From: Bog-473 sp963725895
GTDB taxonomy: Bacteria; Actinomycetota; Acidimicrobiia; Acidimicrobiales; RAAP-2
Assembly: GCA_963725895.1 (NCBI GenBank)
Contig: CAVSAJ010000003.1
Location: 1,054,001-1,118,000, forward strand
Length of the DNA: 64,000 nt
Direction of reading: 5' to 3'
Each line of letters starts with the position of its first letter. The stretch's first letter is position 1. The notes under the pieces were generated by a model that was not told the origin of the DNA, made no database searches, and saw only the letters and a list, made by a program, of their open reading frames with translations. The translations under genes were made by a program, and so were the position numbers. Below are positions 23,944-33,360 of the stretch, in pieces.

Positions 23944-25320
23944 GTGGCGAGATCCCCCAAGATCGAGCAGTTCAAGGACATGGCCAAGCAGGCCCAACGG
24001 GACCTGTTCGACCAGTCACACCCGATCGGCCGGCTCTCGCTCGTGCAGTGCGCCATGCTCGGCGGCGGCACGGTGGTCACGATCTCCCTGGCGGGTTCGC
24101 TCTTCTTCTCCATCTCGCCGAACGCTGCCGACCACAAGGTGCTGTTGTATCTGCTCTTCACGATCGCCCCCTTTGCCATCGTCTCCCCGCTGCTCGGCCC
24201 GCTCATCGACCGCAGCCGGGGCGCGCGCCGACTCATGGTGGTGTCGTCGGGCGTCGGCCAGGCGATCCTGTGCCCGCTCATGGCGACACACATCCATAGC
24301 CTCCTCCTCTTTCCTCTCGCCTTCCTCGTACTCGTGTGTCAGAAGCTCTATCTCGTCACCAAAGGCGCGCTTGTTCCCGAGATGGCCGCCCTCGACGGCC
24401 CCAAAGAGCAGGAAGCCGGCTACGCAACTTTGAACGCGCGCCTCACCCTGATCGGCACCGTGGCCGGTTTCGTCGCCTCCATCCCGGCCGTCATCCTCTA
24501 CAAGCTTGGCGGTTCACCCGCCGTCCTCGTCTTCGCAACCCTGGTATTCGTGGCCGCGTCAGTCGCAGGCGCCCGCTTGCCCGTGCTCTCGGGGAACAAG
24601 GGGGAGCGGCTGTGGACCGACGACTCCGTGCGCGTGCGCGAGTACGGCCAGGCCGGTGAGGCGCAGAAGCGCGAGGAGGACCTGTTGAAGCTGCAGCCCG
24701 TCGCCAATCCCGAGGTGATGCTCGGCCTGAGTGCGATGTGCATCGTGCGCGGCCTGACCGGGTTCATGACGTTCATGCTGGCCTTCGGGCTCCGCCGTAT
24801 GCACGGGGTCGGCCTCTACTGGTATGGGCTGGTGTTGGCGGGGACGGGAGCGGGCGCAATCGTGGGTTTGGTCCTGGTCGGGCGGCTCCGCAAACGCCTG
24901 ACCGAACAACAGCTGCTCCTGTCGTCCCTGTGGCTCATCGCGATCACGGCGATCGGCTGCGCGGTCTGGGGCACGCTGTTCGCCCAGGTGGTCCTCGCAT
25001 TCATGGTGGGTTTGTGTGGCGCCGTGGCTCAGCCGTCCTTCGACGCCATGACGCAGCGCTACATCCCACTCTCAGCGCAAGGCCGCGCGTTCGCGCGCTT
25101 CGGCATGCGCCAGCAACTGGTGTGGGTGGTGGGATCGCTCATCCCGGTGATCATCGCCTTCTCGTTGCCCCAGGGTGACGCCACCATGGGCGTGCTGGCC
25201 GCGCTGGGCGGGCTCTCCTACGTGTCGGGTCGACGGGCCACCCAGACGACGCGGGTCATGCGACGCGACTTCCGCGATCTGGGCAATGAGATGGGTGGCG
25301 CGGGAAGTCCAGGCGGCTGA
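23944..25320 (+). CDS. MFS-type transporter
   Basis: A 458-residue polytopic membrane protein. An N-terminal amphipathic region of 30 residues is followed by about 12 hydrophobic segments, with the cytoplasmic loop motif LLGPLIDRSRGARRLMVVSSGVGQA between the second and third, matching the MFS loop 2-3 signature. A large central loop near residues 215-260 is charged. Substrate unknown; the sequence resembles permeases of the Enterobactin exporter/MFS_3 type. The GTG at 23944 gives MARSPKIEQFKDMAKQAQ. The stop is inside a terminator stem shared with the convergent pckG. Confidence 0.8.
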   Translation: MARSPKIEQFKDMAKQAQRDLFDQSHPIGRLSLVQCAMLGGGTVVTISLAGSLFFSISPNAADHKVLLYLLFTIAPFAIVSPLLGPLIDRSRGARRLMVVSSGVGQAILCPLMATHIHSLLLFPLAFLVLVCQKLYLVTKGALVPEMAALDGPKEQEAGYATLNARLTLIGTVAGFVASIPAVILYKLGGSPAVLVFATLVFVAASVAGARLPVLSGNKGERLWTDDSVRVREYGQAGEAQKREEDLLKLQPVANPEVMLGLSAMCIVRGLTGFMTFMLAFGLRRMHGVGLYWYGLVLAGTGAGAIVGLVLVGRLRKRLTEQQLLLSSLWLIAITAIGCAVWGTLFAQVVLAFMVGLCGAVAQPSFDAMTQRYIPLSAQGRAFARFGMRQQLVWVVGSLIPVIIAFSLPQGDATMGVLAALGGLSYVSGRRATQTTRVMRRDFRDLGNEMGGAGSPGG

Positions 25321-25346
25321 GAGTCCCGAGACCGGGGCTCTCAGCC
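25315..25346. terminator. Bidirectional terminator spanning two stop codons
   Basis: GGCTGAGAG at 25315-25323 and CTCTCAGCC at 25338-25346 make a perfect 9-bp stem with a 14-nt loop. The left arm includes the TGA of the MFS gene and the right arm the TGA (minus strand) of pckG. Confidence 0.8.
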
Positions 25347-27134
25347 CAGGCGCGTCTCGAGCGTGTCCGCCTGCTCGGCCAGAGCCTGAGGCAGCCGCTC
25401 GCCGAACTTGGCGTAGTACTCGCGAATGAGCGGCACCTCGGCGCGCCAGCCGTCGACGTCGACGCGCAGCAGCTCCTCCATGTGCTCCGTGGTGACATCG
25501 AGCCCGCTCGTGTCGATGGCGTCGACCGTCGGCACCGAGCCGATGGGCGTCTCGGTGGCCGACGCCTTGTCGGTCACGCGGTTGAAGATCCACTCGAGCA
25601 CCCGTGAGTTCTCGCCGTAACCGGGCCAGAGGAACTTGCCGTTGGCGTCCTTGCGGAACCAGTTGACGTAGAAGATCTTGGGCAGGGCGTCGCGGTCCGG
25701 TGCTTCCGCGCCGATGTCGAGCCAGTGCGCGAAGTAGTCCGCCATGTTGTAGCCGCAGAACGGCAACATGGCGAAGGGGTCGCGCCGCAGGTTGCCGACG
25801 GAACCGGCTGCAGCAGCCGTGGTCTCCGACGCCATGATGGAGCCGAGGAACACGCCGTGCTCCCAGTCGTGGGACTGGAAGACGAGTGGCACGACGCTGG
25901 CGCGGCGCCCGCCGAAGAGGATGGCGCTAATCGGCACGCCCGTGGGGTCTTCCCACTCAGGGGCGATCGCCGGGTCCTGGGCGGCGGGCGCGGTGAAGCG
26001 AGCGTTCGGATGCGCGGCGGTCGTGCCCGACTCGGCCGTCCAATCGTTGCCCTTCCAATCGATCAGGTGCGCCGGCGGCTTGTCCGTCATGCCCTCCCAC
26101 CAGATGTCGCCGTCGTCGGTCAGCGCCGTGTTGGTGAAGATGCAGTTGCCGTCGAGCGTGAGGATGGCATTGGGGTTGGTGACGGTGTTGGTGCCCGGCG
26201 CGACGCCGAAGAAGCCGGCTTCGGGGTTGATGGCGTAGAGGCGGCCGTCGTCGCCGAATTTCATCCAGCAGATGTCGTCGCCGATCGTCTCGACCTTCCA
26301 GCCGTCGATGGTCGGGATCAGCATGGCGAGGTTCGTCTTGCCGCAGGCGGAGGGGAAGGCGCCGGCGATGTAGCGCGTCTCGCCTTCGGGGGAGGTGAGT
26401 TTCAAGATGAGCATGTGCTCGGCGAGCCAGCCGTGGTCGCGGGCCATGACCGATGCGATGCGCAGCGCGAAGCACTTCTTGCCGAGCAGGGCATTGCCGC
26501 CGTAGCCCGAGCCGAAGGACATGATCTCGCGGGTCTCGGGGAAGTGGACGATGTACTTGTTCTCCGCGTTGCACGGCCAGGCGACGTCCTGCTGGCCCGC
26601 CTCCAGGGGCGCCCCGACCGAATGGAGGCAGGGGACGAACTCTCCGCCGTCGCCGAGCACCTCTAACGCGCCGGCACCCATGCGGGTCATGATCCTCATC
26701 GACACGGCGACGTACGCGGAATCGGTGAGTTGCACGCCGATGTGCGCGATGTCCGATCCGAGCGGACCCATCGAGAAGGGCACGACGTACATCGTGCGGC
26801 CCTTCATGGCACCCTCGAAGAGACCGTCGAGTGTCGCGCGGATGTCGGCCGGGTCACGCCAATTGTCGGTCGGGCCGGCGTCGATCTCCTTGCGCGAACA
26901 GATGAACGTCCGGTCTTCGACCCGGGCGACGTCGCCGGGGTCTGAGTGCGCCCAGTAACTGTTGGGCCGCTTTGCGTCGCTGAGACGGGTGAACGTGCCG
27001 GCGTCGACCAGCTGCTGGCAGAGCCGGTCGTACTCGTCGGCCGAACCGTCGCACCACTCGATCCGGTCGGGAGTGGTCAGCTTTGCAATTTCGTCGACCC
27101 AGGCCAGGAGTTTCGCGTGCTTGGTAGGCGCCAT
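25341..27134 (-). CDS. pckG: Phosphoenolpyruvate carboxykinase (GTP)
   Basis: Gluconeogenic enzyme converting oxaloacetate and GTP to PEP, CO2 and GDP. The 597-residue length is typical of the GTP-dependent class. Motifs in order: TMYVVPFSMGPLGSDIAHIGVQLTDSAYV, FGSGYGGNALLGKKCFALRIAS, the P-loop with reactive cysteine GAFPSACGKTNLAML, the metal site TIGDDICWMKFGDDGRLYAINPEAGFFGVAPGT, and the nucleotide-binding NWFRKDANGKFLWPGYGENSRVL. The ATG at 27134 (APTKHAKLLAWVDEIAKLT) is chosen; an upstream in-frame extension is unlikely. A GGAG site lies upstream at a rather long distance. Confidence 0.95.
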   Translation of the reverse strand: MAPTKHAKLLAWVDEIAKLTTPDRIEWCDGSADEYDRLCQQLVDAGTFTRLSDAKRPNSYWAHSDPGDVARVEDRTFICSRKEIDAGPTDNWRDPADIRATLDGLFEGAMKGRTMYVVPFSMGPLGSDIAHIGVQLTDSAYVAVSMRIMTRMGAGALEVLGDGGEFVPCLHSVGAPLEAGQQDVAWPCNAENKYIVHFPETREIMSFGSGYGGNALLGKKCFALRIASVMARDHGWLAEHMLILKLTSPEGETRYIAGAFPSACGKTNLAMLIPTIDGWKVETIGDDICWMKFGDDGRLYAINPEAGFFGVAPGTNTVTNPNAILTLDGNCIFTNTALTDDGDIWWEGMTDKPPAHLIDWKGNDWTAESGTTAAHPNARFTAPAAQDPAIAPEWEDPTGVPISAILFGGRRASVVPLVFQSHDWEHGVFLGSIMASETTAAAAGSVGNLRRDPFAMLPFCGYNMADYFAHWLDIGAEAPDRDALPKIFYVNWFRKDANGKFLWPGYGENSRVLEWIFNRVTDKASATETPIGSVPTVDAIDTSGLDVTTEHMEELLRVDVDGWRAEVPLIREYYAKFGERLPQALAEQADTLETRLG

Positions 27135-27196
27135 ATCGGGGGGATCTGCTCCTTTGTCCGACCGGATTCGGTGGGGTCCAATGCTAGGCATGTGCC

Positions 27197-28162
27197 GTGG
27201 GATCCCCCAAACCTGCGCACACGATGACACCCCTCGCCTCGGAAGACGAGTTACTGCAGTCTATTCGGCGACTCCTCGGGAACGGAATCGAGTCGTTCGG
27301 CCTACGCGACGATGCCGGAGTCGTCCCCACGCCCGATGGGGGATCCCTGGTCGTCTCCGTCGACAGCGTCGTCGACGGCATCCACGTCGACCTCGCGCTG
27401 TGCGAGCCCGCCGACGTGGGTTGGAAGGCGCTCATGCAGGCGCTGAGCGACCTCGCCGCCATGGGAGCGACGCCATTGGGTGCACTCATCGCGTTGTGCG
27501 TGCCCCCGGCGAGCGGCGAGGGGGAGCTGGCCCTCGGCGTGATGCGGGGGGTGGCCGAGGCTGCGGCGCCGAGCGGCTGCCCCGTCGTCGGCGGCGACGT
27601 GTCGGAGGCCGCCGGGCTGGTGGTGGCGGTGACCGTGCTGGGTGCAGTGGAGGACGGCGGCGCATCTCCTGTGTCGCGGGCGGGGGCTCGGTCCGGTGAC
27701 GTCCTGCTCGTGACCGGTCCTTGCGGCGGCTCCGCGGCAGGGCTCCGTGAGCTGCGGGCCGGCACCCTCGGCGCGGACGGCGCTTGGGCGTACCGGCGTC
27801 CGGTGGCCCGGTTGCAAGAGGGCGCTGTGGCCAGGCGGAGCGGCGCGCACGCGATGATCGACGTCTCCGACGGGCTCGCGCTCGACCTGCACCGGCTCGC
27901 CGACGCGTCGGGGGTCGGGTTCGAGCTCGACGATGTGCCGGTGGCGGCCGGCGCGACCTTGGAGGAGGCGCTCGGGGGCGGGGAGGACTACGAGCTGGTC
28001 ATCGCCGTATCGAGCACGCACGCCGAAGAGATGTCGAAACGTTTCGAGGCAGCCCGCCTGCGCGCGCCTCTCCAGATCGGGTCGGTGGTCGCCGCTGCCG
28101 AACGGCGGACGCTGCGAGGTGACCCACTGGCGCGGCTCGGCTGGCAGCACACGCTCGGCTAG
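27197..28162 (+). CDS. thiL: Thiamine-monophosphate kinase
   Basis: Phosphorylates thiamine monophosphate to the cofactor thiamine diphosphate. The 321-residue protein has DELLQSIRRLL near the start, the Mg-ATP motif GLRDDAGVVPTPDGGSLVVSVDSVVDGIHVD, SDLAAMGATPLGALIAL, PVVGGDVSEAAG, and IDVSDGLALDLHRLADASGVGFELD, ending with the GGGEDYELVIAV signature. The start is a GTG at 27197, preceded by TAGGCATGTGCC, which suits a leaderless promoter. It diverges from pckG. Confidence 0.93.
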   Translation: MGSPKPAHTMTPLASEDELLQSIRRLLGNGIESFGLRDDAGVVPTPDGGSLVVSVDSVVDGIHVDLALCEPADVGWKALMQALSDLAAMGATPLGALIALCVPPASGEGELALGVMRGVAEAAAPSGCPVVGGDVSEAAGLVVAVTVLGAVEDGGASPVSRAGARSGDVLLVTGPCGGSAAGLRELRAGTLGADGAWAYRRPVARLQEGAVARRSGAHAMIDVSDGLALDLHRLADASGVGFELDDVPVAAGATLEEALGGGEDYELVIAVSSTHAEEMSKRFEAARLRAPLQIGSVVAAAERRTLRGDPLARLGWQHTLG

Positions 28163-28177
28163 CAGTCGGCATCCTCA

Positions 28178-28244
28178 CGAAGCCGGACGAAGCCGGACGC
28201 AAGCCGCACGCAAGCCGCACGCAGCCGGACGCAAGCCGCACGCA
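28178..28244. repeat. 10-11 bp tandem repeat (CGAAGCCGGA / CGCAAGCCGCA)
   Basis: About six adjoining units alternate between GAAGCCGGAC, GCAAGCCGCAC and GCAGCCGGAC. They sit in the 229-bp gap after thiL. The gap also has a small hairpin GTTTCG/CGAAAC at 28307-28326. No gene is visible here. Confidence 0.8.
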
Positions 28245-28391
28245 CTCTGCGCTCGGCACCATTCGCAACGTGCGATCAACAACCAGCGTCGAGGGCGTCG
28301 AAGGGAGTTTCGGCTCTGTTCGAAACGCTGCGCCCACCAATACCGTGACTAGCGGTCGGAACAAGGCGGTCCGGCCCAGGGAGGTGGGCGA

Positions 28392-29024
28392 ATGGCGGCG
28401 GCGGTCACGGTGGTGCTGTTTCTCGTCGGGGCCGCCATGACCGTCGTCTCGATCGTGGCCGTCGTCACGATCATCACGAAGGCGGGCTACTCCGGCTGGT
28501 GGATCCTCTCCCAGTTCGTGCCGCCCATGATCGGCTGGGTGGTGTCCATCATCGTGATCAAGATCGCGCTCTCGACGGGGACGCCGTCGGCCGACAAGCT
28601 CTTCGGGGCCGACCTGATCGTGATCGTGATCATGTTCGCCTCGTACCTGGTGTCCTGGGGCTTCTTCATCGCGTTCGCGTTCGGCGACTGGCCGAGCCTG
28701 CAGATGAGGGGGTACGGACATCGCGGTCGACCCAACTCGGGGACGATTGGGCCGTCCGGGCCGGACCCGGTGATCGGCACGCCGCCGGCTTTCCTCCCGC
28801 AATCGCCCGCACCACAGTCGCCGCCTCCTACAGAGGGTCAGCCGCCAGGGTGGTACCGCTCCGGTGCCATCGGTGCCGGCGAGCAGAGCTACTGGGACGG
28901 CTCAGTCTGGACGGCGCGCCGGCGTTGGCAGAACAACGCCTGGGTCGATCTACCGCCGCCCGTCGTCGAAACGGTCGCGGCGGAAGGGAACATCAGTCCG
29001 GACGCATCGGGCGCAACGTCCTAG
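28392..29024 (+). CDS. Membrane protein with DUF2510-like C-terminus
   Basis: A 210-residue protein. Three hydrophobic segments fill residues 1-100 (VTVVLFLVGAAMTVVSIVAVV, MIGWVVSIIVIKIAL, LIVIVIMFASYLVSWGFFIAF). A Pro/Gly-rich cytoplasmic linker follows. Near the end PPGWYRSGAIGAGEQSYWDGSVWTARRRW resembles the DUF2510 motif (PAGWYPDP...RYWDGxxWT) found in many actinobacterial membrane proteins. The function is unknown. The ATG at 28392 follows GGGAGGTGGG. Confidence 0.7.
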   Translation: MAAAVTVVLFLVGAAMTVVSIVAVVTIITKAGYSGWWILSQFVPPMIGWVVSIIVIKIALSTGTPSADKLFGADLIVIVIMFASYLVSWGFFIAFAFGDWPSLQMRGYGHRGRPNSGTIGPSGPDPVIGTPPAFLPQSPAPQSPPPTEGQPPGWYRSGAIGAGEQSYWDGSVWTARRRWQNNAWVDLPPPVVETVAAEGNISPDASGATS

Positions 29025-29069
29025 CGCCCTGAATCGCCTGGCCTCTCAGCCGGCGCCGGCAGCGACCTC

Positions 29070-29288
29070 TCAGCCGGCAGCGACCTCACGGGTCCGCCGC
29101 AGCGGCTTGGTCACCTTGCCAGCCCGGATGCACGAGGTGCAGACATGGAGCCGCTTGGGCGCCCCGTCGACGACGGCGCGCACCCGCTGCACATTGGGGT
29201 TCCACCGCCGCTTGGTGCGCCGGTGCGAGTGGCTCACGTTCATGCCGAACGAGGGCTTCTTGCCGCAGATGTCGCACACTGACGCCAT
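29070..29288 (-). CDS. rpmB: 50S ribosomal protein L28
   Basis: A 72-residue ribosomal protein: ASVCDICGKKPSFGMNVSHSHRRTKRRWNPNVQ at the start, then a basic stretch. It is the zinc-binding form, with CDIC and CTSC pairs. The ATG at 29288 is chosen because the protein then begins at the family N-terminus; GGAAGG lies upstream. It diverges from the DAK2-domain gene, the usual neighbour in Gram-positive bacteria. Confidence 0.95.
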   Translation of the reverse strand: MASVCDICGKKPSFGMNVSHSHRRTKRRWNPNVQRVRAVVDGAPKRLHVCTSCIRAGKVTKPLRRTREVAAG

Positions 29289-29371
29289 GGGGGAGAACCT
29301 TCCTGAGGGAGGCCGCGGTCGACGAACCACGCAGGCCTTCACGAACAGCCCAAAGGTTAGCATCACCAGCC

Positions 29372-31066
29372 ATGACCGCCCCGGCGACCCTCGGCGCCGA
29401 TGACCTGCGCGCCGTCATGGGTGGGTACCGGGACGCACTCCGGTTGCACCAGGTGGACATCAACCGGCTGAACGTCTACCCGGTGCCCGACGGGGACACC
29501 GGGACGAACATGGCCCTCACGCTCGAGGCGGTGGTGAGCGAGCTCGAGGGCGTCGACCCCGGCGCCGGCGTCCCCGAGATCTGCAAGGCCATCGGGCACG
29601 GGTCCCTCATGGGCGCCCGCGGCAACTCGGGCGTGATCCTCTCCCAGCTGCTGCGCGGCATGAGCGAGCGCATGGGCGCGGCGGGCGAGGCCGGCGTCGG
29701 ACCCGAGCTGCTCGTCGAGGCCATCACGCACGCAGCCGAGCTGGCCCGGCGGGCCGTGGTGCGTCCGGTCGAGGGGACGATCCTCACCGTCGCCTCTGCC
29801 GCGGCGCAGGGGGCAGGGGCGGCGCAGGGGTCGGGGTCCGGGCTGCTCGGCGTGGTCGAGGGCGCACGGGTCGAGGCCGCCGACGCACTGGCGCACACGC
29901 CCGAGATGCTGCCGGTCCTCGCCCGGGCCGGCGTCGTCGATGCCGGTGGCTCGGGGTACCTTCTCTTGCTCGATGCCTTCTTGCTCGTGCTCGACGGCCG
30001 TCCGTTGCCCGAGCCCTCCGGTGTCGCCGCACCGGACCTCAGCGCCCTCAACGGCAACAACACCCCCGGCGCCATGGGCGTGACAGACGGTGGCGAGCTC
30101 CACGCGGCCAGCGACCTCCGCTACGAGGTCATGTACATGCTCGCCGCACCCGATGACTCGGTCGAGGCCTTCAAGGAGGTGTGGGCGGGCATCGGCGACT
30201 CCATCGTCGTAGTGGGCGGCGAGGGCCTGTGGAACTGCCACATCCACACCAGCGATGTCGGTGCGGCGATCGAGGCGGGCGTGGACGCCGGACGGCCGTC
30301 GCGCATCCGGGTGACCGACCTCGACGAGCAAGTCGAAGAGGAGCGTTGGGTGCGCGAGAGCGTGGGCGCGCCCGGCGCGGGGCCCAGCATCGAGGGCGCG
30401 GGACCACCGCCCACGACGAGCGTCGTCGCCGTCGTGTCCGGTGACGGCATCGGGCGGATCTTCCGTTCGCTCGGCGTGCACCATCTCGTGGTCGGCGGCC
30501 AGACCATGAATCCCGCCACGGCCGACCTGGTCAAGGCCGTCGAGTCCGTCGGCTCGGCCGAGGTGGTGATCCTTCCCAACAACACGAACATACGGCCCGT
30601 GGCCGAACAGGTCGACTCGCTCAGCGACAAGACGGTGCGTGTCGTCGCAACCGGCTCCATCGTCGAGGGCTTTGCCGCCCTGTTGGCCTATGACCCGGCG
30701 GCCGACGCAGCGACGAACGTCGCGTCGATGTCTGCGTCGGCGGCGCGCGTCGTCCCGGCCGAGGTCACGCGCGCCGTGCGCGATTCGGTCACCGACGCTG
30801 GGGAGGTGCACGAGGGCGACTACATCGGGATCTCCCGCGACGGGGTGGTCGCCGTCGCCGACGACGTCGTCGTGTGCACACGGCTCTTGCTCGACCGCTT
30901 GCTCAGCGAGACCCACGAACTGGTGACGCTGATCGAGGGTGAGGGGGCCCGCAAGGCCGATACGAGACGGATCGAGGAGTGGCTGTCCGAGGAGCACCCC
31001 GACGTGGCACTCGAGGTACACCAAGGCGGCCAGCCTCTCTACCCGTACCTGCTGGGGATTGAGTAG
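29372..31066 (+). CDS. DAK2-domain (FakA-like) kinase
   Basis: A 564-residue protein with an N-terminal DAK2 domain and a C-terminal FakA-type domain. Nucleotide and metal residues are visible in LNVYPVPDGDTGTNMALTL, and GSLMGARGNSGVILSQLLRG follows. The second half has AGGSGYLLLLDAFL, IHTSDVGAAIEAG, VVSGDGIGRIFRSLGVHHLVVGGQTMNP and the ending LEVHQGGQPLYPYLLGIE. Homologues phosphorylate fatty acids together with a FakB (DegV) protein; no DegV gene is in view. Its position between rpmB and recG is widely conserved. The ATG is at 29372. Confidence 0.9.
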   Translation: MTAPATLGADDLRAVMGGYRDALRLHQVDINRLNVYPVPDGDTGTNMALTLEAVVSELEGVDPGAGVPEICKAIGHGSLMGARGNSGVILSQLLRGMSERMGAAGEAGVGPELLVEAITHAAELARRAVVRPVEGTILTVASAAAQGAGAAQGSGSGLLGVVEGARVEAADALAHTPEMLPVLARAGVVDAGGSGYLLLLDAFLLVLDGRPLPEPSGVAAPDLSALNGNNTPGAMGVTDGGELHAASDLRYEVMYMLAAPDDSVEAFKEVWAGIGDSIVVVGGEGLWNCHIHTSDVGAAIEAGVDAGRPSRIRVTDLDEQVEEERWVRESVGAPGAGPSIEGAGPPPTTSVVAVVSGDGIGRIFRSLGVHHLVVGGQTMNPATADLVKAVESVGSAEVVILPNNTNIRPVAEQVDSLSDKTVRVVATGSIVEGFAALLAYDPAADAATNVASMSASAARVVPAEVTRAVRDSVTDAGEVHEGDYIGISRDGVVAVADDVVVCTRLLLDRLLSETHELVTLIEGEGARKADTRRIEEWLSEEHPDVALEVHQGGQPLYPYLLGIE

Positions 31067-33215
31067 CGGCCGCACCCTCAGGGCCCTGCGCGACATCGAG
31101 GTGTCGCGGCTGGCCGGGCTGTCGGAGCGGCGAGCAGCCATGTTGGCCGAGCTCGGCATCGAGTCCGTGCTCGATCTGGTCACGACCTACCCGCGGCGCT
31201 ACATCGACCGCACGCGGCAGGCCGACGTCTCCGACCTCGTGGTGGGAGACGAGGCCGCGGTGTTGGCGTCGGTGCAGTCGGCGCATGCCCGGCGCGCCCG
31301 GACCGGGCGTGCCGTCGTCGACGTGGTGGTGCGCGACGAGACCGGACGGCTCAAGATCGTCTTCTTCAACCAGCCCTGGCGGGCCAAGCAGCTCGAGGCG
31401 GGCACCGAGGCGATCTTCTTCGGGAAGGTGACCGAGTACCGGGGCGCCCGCCAGATGGCCAACCCGGTGGTCGACGTCGTCGCCGGCGTGACGCCGGGGC
31501 GGCGCACGCTGCGGATCCTCCCCGTCTACCCCGCCTCGGCCAAGGCGGGCCTGACGAGCTGGGAGATCGGCTCCTTCGTCGAGGAGGCGCTCCAGCGGGC
31601 GGGCGAGTTCGCCGACCCGCTCCCGGCCGAGTGGCGCGCCTCGCTCGACCTGTGGGGTCGCACGGATGCGTTGGGGTCCATCCATGCGCCCGAGTCCTTC
31701 GAGGCCAAGGATGCCGCGCGGCGCCGGCTCGTCTTCGACGAGTTGTTCCGTCTGCAGCTGGCGCTGGTTTTGCGCCGCCGCGCCTTCGAGGTGAACGCCC
31801 GCGCGCTGCACCACGACGTGTCGCCGCGGGAGGTCACCGGTGGCGTGTCCGACACGCTCATGGCGCGCTTCCTGGCCGCGTTGCCCTACGAGCTGACCAC
31901 GGCCCAGCGCCGCGCCCTGGCCGTGATCGTGGCCGACATGGCGGGACCGTTCCCCATGCACCGCCTGCTCCAAGGCGACGTTGGCTCCGGCAAGACCGTC
32001 GTCGCGCTGGCGGCGCTGCTCGCCGCCGTCCAGAGCGGCCATCAGGGCGCGTTCATGGTGCCGACCGAGGTGCTCGCGGAACAGCACTTCTCCGCAGTGC
32101 GCGCGCTGCTCGGGGACCTGGAGGGCCCGGGGGGCATGGCGGGCGGTGAAGTCAGGGTGGAGCTGTTGACCAGCCGGGTCAAGGGCAAGGCACGCTCGGC
32201 CGTGGTCGACGGGCTGGCGGACGGCCAGGTGGGCATCGTCGTCGGCACCCACGCGCTCCTCACCGAGGATGTCGCGTTCGCGTCGCTCGGCTGCGTGGTG
32301 ATCGACGAGCAACACCGCTTCGGGGTGGAGCAGCGGGCGACGTTGCGGGCCAAGGGAGCCGACGGCGATCCCGATCTGCTGGTCATGACGGCGACGCCGA
32401 TCCCACGCACGGCGGCCATGGTGATCTTCGGAGATCTCGATCTCACCACGCTCGACGAGATGCCCCCAGGCCGCGTCCCGGTCACGACCGAATGGCTGCG
32501 TGGCGAGGGGCACCGCGGCGAAGAGCGCGCCTGGGCCAAGGTGCGCGAGGAGGTGGCCGCAGGCCATCGGGCTTTCGTCGTGTGCCCCCTGGTCGGTGAG
32601 TCGCTCCGCGTCGAGGCCAAGTCGGCCACCGAGGAGTACGAACGCCTCGCCGCCGGCGAGCTGGCCGGGCTGCGGGTCGGGTTGCTGCACGGGCAGATGG
32701 CGCCGGCCTCACGCGAAGACGTGATGGACCGCTTCCGCGCCGGCGAGCTCGAAGTCCTCGTTGCGACCACCGTCATTGAGGTGGGCGTGGACGTGCCGGA
32801 GGCGACGGTCATGGTCGTCGAGAGTGCGGATCGCTTCGGCATCGCACAGCTGCACCAGCTGCGTGGCCGCGTCGGCCGCGGCGGCACCCCGAGCTGGTGC
32901 TACCTCCTCGGCGGCGAGGAGGGGAACGAGCGCCTCGCCGCGGTGGCCGCGTCCACCGACGGGTTCGAGCTGGCCGAGGCCGACTTGCGCGTGCGCGGCG
33001 AGGGCACCCTCCTCGGAGCGCGCCAAAAGGGGCAGAGCGACCTGCGCCTCGCGTCCCTGACCGACCCCGGCGACCTGGCGCTGCTGGAGGAGGCCCGCCG
33101 TGTCGCCGACACGCTGGTCGCCGAGGACCCCCGACTCGACGCGCACCCCGGCCTGGCCGACGAGGTCAAGCTGCTGTTGAGCGAGGACGAGGGGGCCTAC
33201 CTCTTCAAGAGTTGA
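31059..33215 (+). CDS. recG: ATP-dependent DNA helicase RecG
   Basis: Branch-migrating helicase that reverses stalled replication forks. The 718-residue product has the wedge/OB domain (RLKIVFFNQPWRAKQLEAG, FFGKVTEYRGARQMANPVV), then the helicase core: motif I LLQGDVGSGKTVVALAALLA, Ia GAFMVPTEVLAEQHF, motif II IDEQHRFGVEQR, III LVMTATPIPRTAAM, and V/VI VLVATTVIEVGVDVPEATVMVVE, QLHQLRGRVGRG. The C-terminal TRG motif region is also present. The TTG at 31059 overlaps the upstream stop by 8 bp. Confidence 0.95.
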   Translation: MSSGRTLRALRDIEVSRLAGLSERRAAMLAELGIESVLDLVTTYPRRYIDRTRQADVSDLVVGDEAAVLASVQSAHARRARTGRAVVDVVVRDETGRLKIVFFNQPWRAKQLEAGTEAIFFGKVTEYRGARQMANPVVDVVAGVTPGRRTLRILPVYPASAKAGLTSWEIGSFVEEALQRAGEFADPLPAEWRASLDLWGRTDALGSIHAPESFEAKDAARRRLVFDELFRLQLALVLRRRAFEVNARALHHDVSPREVTGGVSDTLMARFLAALPYELTTAQRRALAVIVADMAGPFPMHRLLQGDVGSGKTVVALAALLAAVQSGHQGAFMVPTEVLAEQHFSAVRALLGDLEGPGGMAGGEVRVELLTSRVKGKARSAVVDGLADGQVGIVVGTHALLTEDVAFASLGCVVIDEQHRFGVEQRATLRAKGADGDPDLLVMTATPIPRTAAMVIFGDLDLTTLDEMPPGRVPVTTEWLRGEGHRGEERAWAKVREEVAAGHRAFVVCPLVGESLRVEAKSATEEYERLAAGELAGLRVGLLHGQMAPASREDVMDRFRAGELEVLVATTVIEVGVDVPEATVMVVESADRFGIAQLHQLRGRVGRGGTPSWCYLLGGEEGNERLAAVAASTDGFELAEADLRVRGEGTLLGARQKGQSDLRLASLTDPGDLALLEEARRVADTLVAEDPRLDAHPGLADEVKLLLSEDEGAYLFKS

Positions 33216-33254
33216 CGCACCGGCAACCCCCGATCCGCTCCGCACCCACCACAC

Positions 33255-33330
33255 GCTCCAGACCGCGCCCCGCTCGGTACCGCGCCCCCCTCGGTACCGG
33301 GCCCCGCTCCGGACCGCGCCCCGCTCCGAC
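33255..33330. repeat. Short imperfect tandem repeat (CTC-GG-ACCGCGCCCCG)
   Basis: Four or five imperfect units of roughly 16-20 bp, such as GACCGCGCCCCGCTC and GTACCGCGCCCCCCTC, fill the gap between recG and rsmD. Confidence 0.65.
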
Positions 33331-33360
33331 CACCCGCTGCCGTCACCGTAGGGTGGGCGG

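Noticed and set aside
28178..28244. CRISPR array
   Set aside because: Units are 10-11 bp with no spacers, and no cas gene is present.
29363..32690. Large antisense frames opposite DAK2 and recG
   Set aside because: Typical of high-GC DNA; no motifs and no ribosome sites.
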